NCBI RefSeq assembly: GCF_000003815.2
Contig: NC_049995.1
Location: forward strand, 8,508,100-8,572,099
Source: Branchiostoma floridae
Lineage: Eukaryota > Chordata > Leptocardii > Amphioxiformes > Branchiostomatidae
Length of the DNA stretch: 64,000 nucleotides
Direction of reading: 5' to 3'
Every line of letters begins with the position of its first letter. The stretch's first letter is position 1. This document shows positions 61,270 through 64,000 of the stretch, piece by piece. Under the pieces are notes generated by a model, which saw nothing but the letters and a program-made list of their open reading frames with translations, did no database searches and had not been told where the DNA came from. The translations under genes and the position numbers were made by a program.

Positions 61270-63604
61270 AGGTCAGGTTTAATGATGGGCCTCCCAGTGG
61301 TTTCCTACGGTACTGCAGCCGGAATGAAATGTTTTGACTGATAGACAGCCGCAGGTATTGTTTTACACCAGACGATTATATAATTATGTGATCTCTTACG
61401 TTACAAGTACCTGCCATATGCTATTCTTACTATAGCAAAGAAAGTTTCAAGAAGCTACTGATGGATCGGACCATTGCAAGATTGAGTGTATGGTTGAGGA
61501 ATTGAGTATTCAGTCACCTATCAAAGAAGTACACAGATTTGTGGTTTTCTTGGCACTTTGAAAGAGCTTCCAGTTTCCGTATCTCATGTCAAGGATTGTT
61601 TTTCCAAAACCAGATGGAAAAGGTTTTTTCATAGGCTTCCAATGTTAATGTTGATCTAAAAGTACAGTATGTGATGTGCTTAACGTAATTGACTCAGTAT
61701 ATAAATATTGTTATATTTTTCATACAGATATGCCGTACTTCGGTAAACATGGATCCTACATCGGCGGTGGCTACATTACTAGCCTTCGAACAACAAACGA
61801 CACAAACTTCCTACAACAGAACGGCTGGTTGGACGAAAACACCAGGGCTCTTTTCATCGAGCTTATCCTGTACAACCCGCACGTCAACTTGTTTTCTGTC
61901 GTGTCATTGGCCGCGGAGTTCACCAATCTCGGAGCAGTTTACAAAAGTTCGGAGATCGTGACCGTCCGGCTCATCCAACATGACGTCATCTTGCTTCTGG
62001 CCTTGCGAGGGGTGTTGGCGCTTTTTCTACTCTACTTCACACTTCGCGAAGGTAAGCGCGATTCAAAGATTGTTTTCTCTGAAAAACAGGTGTTATTTCT
62101 TTACTGAATCTTTTCTTAAAACAAAACTAGAATCTACGAGTTCCACGAGCTCATACCTTCGACAAGTAATTTTGTCTCAGTACAATTCAAATGATATGCA
62201 AACAAGTCACTTATAAGCATGATTTATGCGAATTCATTACATCCTCTTTCTAAATCAGCTATGTTACAAATATCCTCATTCATTAAGCTATTGTAGCATT
62301 GCATCATAACTTGTACGAATGATGTAAGAATTTACATTATCTATGTTTGATGATATTTGCTTTTTTTCAAGTGCACATGTGACACTAGTATAAATATGCT
62401 ATCATTTGCACTATCAACATATTATTACGTTGTTCTGTATCCAAACTACAGAGACTTGATTATTTAACACATTTATTTAGCCTTGAATAGTATTTTAGGA
62501 CAGAAAACGTGATAGTTGGAAAAGTTGTGATAAAAGTTGTGGTTATTTCAATAAATGTCTATATACTAGTGAAATAATGTGATAGAGGGGTGCTATCCCA
62601 TTTTTTCTCTAGAAGACAAAACTTAAGACCAATCTTTTAACCTTTTATTAGTAAAATAATGGGATAAAGGGACCGGCAAAGGAAGCCGTCGGATTAGCTA
62701 AAATAGAATGGATACAAGACTGCCGTTTCAGCGACGCAGTGTATATTTCGCTAGATGGCGCTTCCCGTTAGAGGATAACGTGTGCTTTTTCTAATTTCTC
62801 CGAATTTCATTGGCTCCTAAAGGAAAGTCTCTACTGTCTCGTCCACTGGAGTACCTTATGGAGTTCTGGAGCTGGATAGAACTGTTGGTCATCACCATCG
62901 GTTTCTCCACCATCGTGATCTACTTCTACACACAGAACATCATAGACCAAGTCGCAGAACAACGACAGAATGGCAACTCTGCTTTCCACCTGTACAAGAG
63001 CGCTGTCAGCTGGTTCCAACTCTCCACCTACTTGCAAGGCTTCCTCATTTGCTGCGCTACGCTAAAATTCATCCGCCTTCTACGCTTCAATTCTCACGTA
63101 TACGCCTTGTCTATGACGATACGGAAATCCATCAAACCCCTCGTTTACTTCATGTTCACTGTAGCTATCGTTCTGTTAGCGTTTATCCTTATGATGGTTT
63201 TGGTCTTAGGTACAAACAGCGACGGGTACAAGAACATAACATCCGGTCTCCAAAGCCTTCTTCTAATGATGTTGGGAAGTTATGATTTCGAAGCTCTGTC
63301 AGAGGGACATAGAATACTTGGTCCGCTGGTTTTCTTCTTGTATCAAGTTGCCATGCAGTTTATTTTGCTCAGTATTTTTATGGTTATCCTTTTTGATGTG
63401 TATGAGAATGGAGACTGGACGACAAATCCTTACGATCTCGGGTTTAATGATTTCCTAAAGGAAGCGGCAACAGAGGCTGTTGAGAAGATTAAAGGGACGT
63501 CTTCTGTCAAAACCAAAAGAAACAAACCTGAGATGGAAAGGCGATTTTCCACGGATATGATTCCTAAGATAAATCGTGGCTTTAGCGAACTTAACATCGT
63601 TTAA
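22655..63604 (+). CDS. PKD1-like polycystin with lectin ectodomain
   Basis: Thirty-nine exons were called: 22655-22682, 24106-24264, 34794-35061, 36358-36533, 36915-37053, 37544-37628, 38100-38246, 38844-39020, 39750-39966, 40396-40658, 42555-42753, 43590-43782, 44391-44589, 44764-44906, 45466-45573, 46395-46571, 46965-47090, 47665-47779, 48601-48686, 48885-49004, 49619-49768, 50222-50434, 51501-51807, 52366-52493, 52894-53112, 53498-53605, 54272-54450, 54913-54978, 55245-55352, 55773-55986, 56700-56856, 57395-57582, 58569-58664, 58874-58972, 59233-59469, 60205-60379, 60888-61124, 61728-62051, 62823-63604. Phases agree at every junction except 38246/38844, beside an N gap. The roughly 2,370 visible residues encode signal peptide, lectin-type modules, REJ/GAIN-like region, GPS, TM1, PLAT and a ten-pass polycystin core. 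Size and order fit PKD1L2-type proteins. The family forms ciliary or surface sensor/channel complexes with PKD2-type subunits. A split into two genes between 40658 and 42555 is less likely but not excluded. Confidence 0.82.
23208..23330. repeat. (GTAT)n(GT)n(GA)n microsatellite
   Basis: GTAT units pass into GT and then GAGA. It lies in intron 1 of the polycystin gene. Confidence 0.85.
23405..23565. repeat. degenerate TCTCAAGAT tandem cluster
   Basis: Variants of AATCTCAAGATT/TCTTGAGAT recur about every 20 bases. Similar clusters occur at 55490-55640 and, in a different form (CAATGATCTTT), at 60400-60790. Confidence 0.6.
23814..24052. mobile_element. MITE with ATACCCCTGTCACATT ends, copy 1
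   Basis: Left end TTATACCCCTGTCACATT and right end AATGTGACAGGGGTATAA are perfect inverse complements; TTA/TAA may be the target site. The inside is shared with 24961-25198, including CTTCGGGCGTATCGAT and GGGTTGCGCGTATTTT. Confidence 0.85.
24388..24480. mobile_element. fragment of GGGGCACCGGTG family
   Basis: TTTCACTGCACATGGGGCAC matches one end of the elements at 42235-42451 and 46036-46273. The other end is missing here. Confidence 0.5.
24961..25198. mobile_element. MITE with ATACCCCTGTCA ends, copy 2
   Basis: It is nearly identical to 23814-24052 over its whole length, in the same orientation and about 0.9 kb downstream. Differences are scattered single bases. Confidence 0.85.
25486..25562. 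repeat. (GGTAT)n minisatellite, about 15 copies
   Basis: A perfect GGTAT run. It is preceded by CCATACCGTA, so a small fold-back is possible at its edge. Confidence 0.95.
25730..25801. repeat. 35-bp direct duplication
   Basis: The unit starting GACGCTAAGCCAATCAGCAA and ending AAGAAATAAAT occurs twice in a row with no visible difference. Confidence 0.85.
28190..30450. repeat. minisatellite, about 65-bp unit, about 30 copies, splice-like
   Basis: Each unit has a T/G-rich stretch ending in CGACAG, an 18-base core such as GTTGTTGGACAACCCCAG, and then GTAAGTAAC, followed by AAGACTGTTGGACAG. Units from about 28620 to 29600 use a variant core, GCTGTGGGACAGCACCAG, followed by GCAAGTAAC or GCAGGTAAC. 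Because the unit lacks stops on the minus strand in any frame, three overlapping minus-strand open frames up to 501 codons arise; they are repeat artefacts, not genes. Confidence 0.85.
30830..31273 (+). CDS. unrecognised 147-codon open frame inside the transposon
   Basis: It opens at ATG 30830 and ends TAA 31273. The product is Arg-rich with a basic C-terminal half (RGRLKIPPQVQQL; KKFKTRLKIQKQ). I see no catalytic motif or domain. It lies 3' of the minisatellite. It could be a remnant of an element protein or chance. Confidence 0.2.
   Translation: MYRYDSWYTYVFFEVQDTEQHCRRTFVTNDVFVRWYRFSRERIASSRRTCNMINMLQEAFSTTRVGVMRGRLKIPPQVQQLRPTSQLRSTRNKPYGRTAYRQGWWPSKGIKKFKTRLKIQKQRDNSPRIFYSLVRSNCDLNFHFALK
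33117..33433 (+). mobile_element. TIR transposon-like element, short copy (317 bp)
   Basis: It has the same left 108 bp (TATAAAGG at 33172) and right 65 bp as the 6.6-kb element, with unrelated DNA between. It follows that element head-to-tail with only GGTAAC between them, and GGTAAC also follows its own right end, so GGTAAC could be a target duplication or part of the element end. Confidence 0.7.
33735..33890. mobile_element. MITE-like, AAGATAGTATCAAA family, copy 2
   Basis: Inverted ends AGATCCTGCGGTAGCATAAG and CTTATGCCACTGTAGGATCT enclose about 115 bases. Compare 11547-11690. Confidence 0.6.
34794..36533 (+). other. polycystin exons 3-4: F5/8C (discoidin)-like module
   Basis: The two exons join in phase 2. 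The module starts ASRWLDIPDTWILF and contains VFDNDPFTYWEPR, HWFILDLQTSFTIQRL, VGRYLYLLV and PVLAEVSFYGI, the usual order of a galactose-binding-like F5/8C fold. Such modules bind carbohydrates or lipids outside the cell. Confidence 0.65.
35640..36075. promoter_or_regulatory. intronic array of CACGTG, TGACGT and CCGCCAT motifs
   Basis: GTCACGTGAC occurs at 35678, 35843 and 35902, with CCACGTGAC and CTCACGTGAC variants near 35954 and 36014. Most are followed by TGTGACGTA or a variant and by TCCGCCATGTTG or TCCGCCATATTG. Units repeat roughly every 55-65 bases, about seven in all, some decayed. It is in intron 3 of the polycystin gene and could be an enhancer or a satellite. Confidence 0.5.
36619..36800. 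repeat. (GT)n tract and attached dispersed repeat
   Basis: Fifty bases of GT precede a unit with GATGAAGGTCAAG, CCTCCTAGCGGTCAG and GGTACTGCAG, as at 4286-4700. Confidence 0.7.
37155..37470. repeat. polypyrimidine (CTTT)n tract
   Basis: About 300 bases of almost pure C/T on the + strand fill the intron between exons 5 and 6. The open frames across it are low-complexity artefacts. Confidence 0.9.
37666..37853. mobile_element. MITE, CATTGTGGG/TCAAAGGTGAAGG family
   Basis: Ends AGTACGCATGCGCAGCGAAG and TCGATGCACATGCGCACTTA are imperfect inverted repeats. Inside them are GTTGTGGGTAACATGTCAAA and TTTGACATGTTACCCACAAT. It is the most complete copy in the window. Confidence 0.75.
38249..38348. other. 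assembly gap, 100 N
   Basis: A run of exactly 100 N, a length often used for unknown size. It starts two bases into an intron and probably hides the missing polycystin exon. Confidence 0.95.
38376..38751. mobile_element. two adjacent MITEs of the GGGGCCCGG family
   Basis: A partial copy (38376-38512) without the GC-rich inner ends is followed at once by a fuller copy (38514-38751) starting TTAGGCTTAGGTCACATTTC. The second ends with two tandem GC-rich ends (GGTCGGGCCCCGGG and CCGGGCCCCGGTTTGG). Confidence 0.65.
38844..39020 (+). other. polycystin exon 8: hevein-like Cys-rich module
   Basis: A phase 1-1 exon encoding GGWRCGGGH, CDPDGIHPCCSDGGWCGNSP and HCDCAACIDYRGQ. The CC-S-x-x-GWCG spacing is that of hevein-type chitin-binding domains, though it lacks their usual last Cys pattern. 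A phase 1-1 exon can be inserted or lost without frame change. Confidence 0.6.
39222..39472. mobile_element. TTCGCGGT repeat family, copy 1
   Basis: Ends ACTGTAAATGCA and TGCATTTACAG are inverse. Inside are repeated ACCGCGAACTTAA and TTCGCGGTTTTCGCGG. A second copy lies at 59471-59702. Confidence 0.65.
39750..40658 (+). other. polycystin exons 9-10: F-type lectin (fucolectin) module
   Basis: The exons join in phase 2 to give about 160 residues: SGVNLAERGKAYSSVY, DRVIDGDTSTAW, SCMHTPSTGSVDPWVQIDL, VVIYNRGDELPERANPF, RYVGIVLPG and LHICEFQVYVD. NLA.GK, SC.HT, PW..IDL, and the NRGD....R run are hallmarks of F-type lectins, where the His and the two Arg contact fucose. All three are present. Confidence 0.75.
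40721..41182. mobile_element. 462-bp MITE with 34-bp inverted ends
   Basis: Left AGGCCATGTTGATTTGATTA and right TAATCAAATCAACGTGGCCT are inverse, with further matching to GGATGACATCC. AATA flanks both sides. A decayed end is also visible near 47180 (GCCGTGTTGATTTAATCATA). Confidence 0.8.
41421..41672. other. assembly gap, 252 N
   Basis: This run of N is in intron 10. Exon phases on both sides agree, so no exon need be missing. Confidence 0.95.
41675..41780. repeat. long hairpin at the edge of the gap
   Basis: TTTATTTCTCGATTACAAAA is mirrored by TTTCGTAATCAAGAAATAAA, and GCTCACAAA by TTTGTGAGCTC; the arms are about 42 bp with a loop under 20. Confidence 0.75.
41926..42125 (+). mobile_element. 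tRNA-derived SINE
   Basis: GGCGTAACTGGTAGAGCG resembles a tRNA A box and GGTGCTGAGTTTGATCC a B box, about 40 bases apart. The body continues with CCTTGGGAAATGCACTTTGC and CCAGGTGTAAAAATGGGTAC, of a kind shared by many metazoan SINEs. Confidence 0.7.
42235..42451. mobile_element. MITE, GGGGCACCGGTG family
   Basis: Left CTCACTGCACGTGGGGCACC and right CGCAGTGCCGCACCGGTAGA are imperfect inverse ends. A related copy is at 46036-46273. Confidence 0.65.
42767..42953. mobile_element. MITE, GGGGTAACC family, copy in intron 11
   Basis: Left CTTTATCCGTGGGGTAACCT and right GGTTACCCTGAGGATAAAGG are inverse. It starts about 14 bases after the exon 11 donor. Confidence 0.75.
43846..44036. mobile_element. 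MITE, GGGGTAACC family, copy in intron 12
   Basis: Left CCTTTATTCGAGGGGTAACC and right GGTTGCCCCACGGATAAAGG are inverse. The interior has GTCGACTTGATATCCCCAAA as in the split copy. Confidence 0.75.
46036..46273. mobile_element. MITE, GGGGCACCGGTG family, copy 2
   Basis: Left TCTCACTGCACTTGGGGCAC and right GTGCCCCAAGTGCAGTGAGA are perfect inverse ends in intron 15. Confidence 0.8.
49135..49400. repeat. GCGGTCCCAAACGT-bearing dispersed repeat, copy 1
   Basis: It shares GCGGTCCCAAACGTGAC with 52596-52850 and GGACCGCATCTGTAAGCAGC-type sequence with 57140-57290, and has an internal inverted pair around CCAAACGTGACTAA. The superfamily is unknown. Confidence 0.5.
49421..49478. repeat. (ATAACT)n microsatellite
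   Basis: CTATAACTATAACTATAACT with one interruption; intron 20. Confidence 0.85.
50508..50640. repeat. GGACCGGTCC dispersed repeat, copy 2
   Basis: GGTACCGGTACGGCGTACCG and GGACCGGTCCAGAAAAACCG show the same theme as 10017-10400. Intron 22. Confidence 0.5.
50772..51050. mobile_element. MITE, CATTGTGGG family, larger copy
   Basis: AGTGCTCATGCGCAGCGAAA plus CATTGTGGGTGATATGTC at the left are mirrored by TATTACCCGCGATGCC and CGCTGCACATGCGGACTT at the right. The centre is longer than in other copies. Confidence 0.65.
51200..51456 (+). mobile_element. SINE-like repeat with tRNA B box
   Basis: GCGAGTTCGATCCCCGGCCG is a good B box. The body contains GTTAAAAAGGGTACATGCTG and GCACTCAGCAATAATAAGG. 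The A-box end is poor, so it may be truncated. Intron 22, ending about 45 bp before the exon 23 acceptor. Confidence 0.55.
52366..53112 (+). other. polycystin exons 24-25: GPS motif and TM1
   Basis: The Cys/Trp frame SSCVYFDED, HLWQTDGCEV, HIHCRCDHLTKFAGF is a canonical GPS. The HLT cleavage tripeptide is intact, so self-cleavage between Leu and Thr is expected (family knowledge). TM1 follows at NPAGLVLVLTVFASYLFGIL, then a basic RKADRRD stop. Confidence 0.85.
52596..52850. repeat. GCGGTCCCAAACGT-bearing dispersed repeat, copy 2
   Basis: Internal inverted arms (ATAGGTGTCGCTGCTTACAG with its diverged partner AACACCTATGCTGC) and the end GGTCACCGAAACGTTAGTTG occur. Compare 57140-57290 (GGTCACGGAAACGTCGATAG). 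Intron 24. Confidence 0.55.
53498..55352 (+). other. polycystin exons 26-29: PLAT/LH2 domain
   Basis: The exons give CQYVITVYTGFRGNAGTTAQ, VTVALNG, GSVDSFLVSTEEPIGELTHL, VWHNNGGYSPGWFLSQIVV and TYFLCNRWLSVDEDDG, the full PLAT pattern of polycystin-1 proteins. It sits in the first intracellular loop and binds lipids or partner proteins. Confidence 0.88.
55490..55640. repeat. degenerate AATCTCAAGATT cluster, copy 2
   Basis: Variants of the imperfect palindrome AATCTCAAGATT recur at about 20-25 base spacing in intron 29, as at 23405-23565. Confidence 0.6.
55773..57582 (+). other. polycystin exons 30-32: TM2-TM5
   Basis: Hydrophobic spans are LSCCLTLLYSTMLTNITF (TM2), GIQSAAIILPVNILIVFLF (TM3), WAVYIGWLLVWSASFVAAFF (TM4) and DLFLMQPFKLLIVAVIFAMV (TM5). 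The segments LTLLYSTMLTNI, LPVNILIVFLFR and DLFLMQPFK are typical of polycystin-1 proteins. Confidence 0.85.
57140..57290. repeat. GCGGTCCCAAACGT-bearing dispersed repeat, copy 3
   Basis: It shares TTTGGGACCGCATCTGTAAG and GGTGACAGACGGTCACGGAA with the copy at 52596-52850. Intron 31. Confidence 0.55.
57594..57800. repeat. (CT)n and (GATA)n microsatellite
   Basis: Long CT runs with one short break pass into GATA units. They start about 10 bases after the exon 32 donor. Confidence 0.9.
58049..58534. mobile_element. 486-bp MITE with AGGCCACACCAATTT ends
   Basis: Left AGGCCACACCAATTTAAATT and right ATTAGATTGGTGTGGCCT are inverse, extending to CTTGGTTC/GAACCAAG. It ends 34 bases before the exon 33 acceptor. 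Confidence 0.75.
58665..58873 (+). repeat. intron built of acceptor-like 20-bp repeats
   Basis: The 209-base intron between exons 33 and 34 is about nine copies of a unit like TGCCTTGTTTTACCTTCTAG; some end TATCTCCAG. Each ends in a pyrimidine-rich TAG or CAG. The last copy, GTCTTGTTTAACCTTCTAG, is the acceptor inferred for exon 34. Confidence 0.8.
59148..59210. mobile_element. MITE end fragment, CATTGTGGG family
   Basis: CCTTTGACATATTACCCACA and GCCGATGCACATACGTACTT match the right end of the copy at 37666-37853. The left end is absent. It lies about 22 bases before the exon 35 acceptor. Confidence 0.6.
59471..59702. mobile_element. TTCGCGGT repeat family, copy 2
   Basis: TTACTGTAAATGCATTTAAG at the left and CGGTATTTACAGTAA at the right are inverse. 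It starts within a few bases of the exon 35 donor. Confidence 0.7.
59880..60060. repeat. dispersed repeat, GGTACTGCAG family
   Basis: It contains ATGATATTTGGTATGTCGGT, TGTACTGCAGGAAAACGG and GGACATGCTATGTTCATGAT, as at 4370-4530, but here without a long GT run in front. Intron 35. Confidence 0.55.
60400..60800. repeat. degenerate CAATGATCTTT cluster
   Basis: Variants of TTTCAATGATCTTTC / AATGATCTCC recur at least 15 times in intron 36. Confidence 0.7.
61177..61330. repeat. (GT)n tract and attached dispersed repeat
   Basis: GT units to 61262 are followed by AAAAAAGGTCAGGTTTAATG and CCCAGTGGTTTCCTACGG, again the 4286-4700 family. Confidence 0.7.
62823..63604 (+). other. polycystin exon 39: S3-S6 channel core and C-tail
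   Basis: This last exon encodes S3 (WSWIELLVITIGFSTIVIYF), S4 (YLQGFLICCATLKFIRLLRF, with Lys/Arg), S5 (VYFMFTVAIVLLAFILMMVL), pore helix and filter region (SLLLMMLGSYDFEAL), S6 (LGPLVFFLYQVAMQFILLSI) and a basic tail ending FSELNIV. The PKD2 filter triplet LGD is LGS here. No EF-hand is seen, and I judge no strong coiled coil in the tail. TAA at 63602. Confidence 0.87.
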
Positions 63605-64000
63605 ACTACTTGAGTGACTTCACTTCTACTTTCTTTGTTATGACCTAGCTGTTCCAGCTATAGTAAAGAAAGAGAAGCATTGTTTAATTACTACTACTAC
63701 CAGTCAGTCAATGCAGACTATGACACTAAGTACAATCACAACGTAGACTATAATACGAAAGGTGTGCAAAGTGAATACAAAATACATTAAGTTAATGATG
63801 CAACTTGGAAAATGATAAGGCAAAGTGCAATTCAAGGGGCTTGTTTAAGAATATCAAAAACAAAACACACATCTCTCTTACTGGTACACAGAACGATATT
63901 TTCCATATGTTCAACTCATATACTAGTATCCGTCTACATAGGTCAATTTATCTACACTTTATTCCGAATGCGAGGCCAGATCACTTATACAAGATGTATG
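63605..64000. other. 3' flank of the polycystin gene
   Basis: AT-rich DNA with no further exon. I see no clear AATAAA within it, so the 3' end of the transcript may lie beyond the window. Confidence 0.5.

Larger units (their letters stand above)
60205..62051 (+). other. polycystin exons 36-38: TOP (polycystin) domain and TM7
   Basis: The extracellular loop includes GPRxxQLR-like PLGHVQLRQMRLKP, GKHCEPP, YIGGGYITSLR, NGWLDENTRALFIELILYNP and NLFSVVSLAAEFTNLG, hallmarks of the polycystin TOP domain. TM7 (S2) is VILLLALRGVLALFLLYF. Several NxS/T sites are present. Confidence 0.87.

Noticed and set aside
1-64000. CRISPR arrays, bacterial operons or prophage
   Set aside because: Introns, splice sites and animal domains show eukaryotic DNA; the tandem repeats have no spacer structure.

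Overview
The window reads as chordate-grade invertebrate DNA and most resembles amphioxus (Branchiostoma). The reasons are Death/TIR gene expansions with unusual domain combinations, an 11-pass polycystin-1-like gene with lectin modules, short phase-matched exons, and introns packed with small inverted-repeat (MITE-like) elements. The species call is inference, because no database search was possible. Every gene supported here lies on the + strand. Exons were called by hand from GT/AG sites and reading phase. Two runs of N (38249-38348 and 41421-41672) are assembly gaps.

Region 1 (1-18.6 kb) is a cluster of four innate-immunity-type genes. (a) At 231-1249 is the 3' part of a gene with a Gln/Pro-rich linker exon followed by a Death-domain exon. 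(b) At 3521-5072 is a two-exon gene encoding a two-pass membrane hairpin, an acidic linker and a C-terminal Death domain. (c) At 7902-12980 is an eight-exon gene encoding a signal peptide, a Cys-rich/EGF-like region, two thrombospondin type 1 repeats, one membrane segment and a cytoplasmic TIR domain; it is a TIR receptor without leucine-rich repeats. (d) At 15152-18553 is a four-exon MyD88-like adaptor (Death, Gln-rich linker, TIR). The TIR domains of (c) and (d) are close relatives. Genes (a) and (d) share the linker exon, and (a) and (b) share the Death exon. Most exon borders are phase 1, the phase that allows whole exons to be swapped, so the cluster looks like a local exon-shuffling site. 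A linked receptor-adaptor pair is the best candidate here for an undescribed signalling system.

Region 2 (18.6-22.6 kb) is intergenic. It holds a 134-bp tandem repeat, microsatellites and hairpins.

Region 3 (22.6-63.6 kb) is one long gene with 39 visible exons and about 2,370 codons. It encodes a PKD1-like polycystin: signal peptide, F5/8C-like module, an unassigned module, hevein-like Cys module, F-type (fucose-binding-like) lectin, REJ/GAIN-like region, GPS, TM1, PLAT, and ten further membrane segments including the polycystin TOP domain and pore. All visible junctions keep frame except one next to an N gap, which implies a missing exon. Intron 2 (10.5 kb) carries a nested transposon block with a 2-kb minisatellite whose units look like tiny exons with splice sites. 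The intron at 58665-58873 is built almost wholly of acceptor-like repeats. Intron 3 carries a tandem array of CACGTG, TGACGT and CCGCCAT motifs.

The last 400 bases are 3' flank with no recognised gene.
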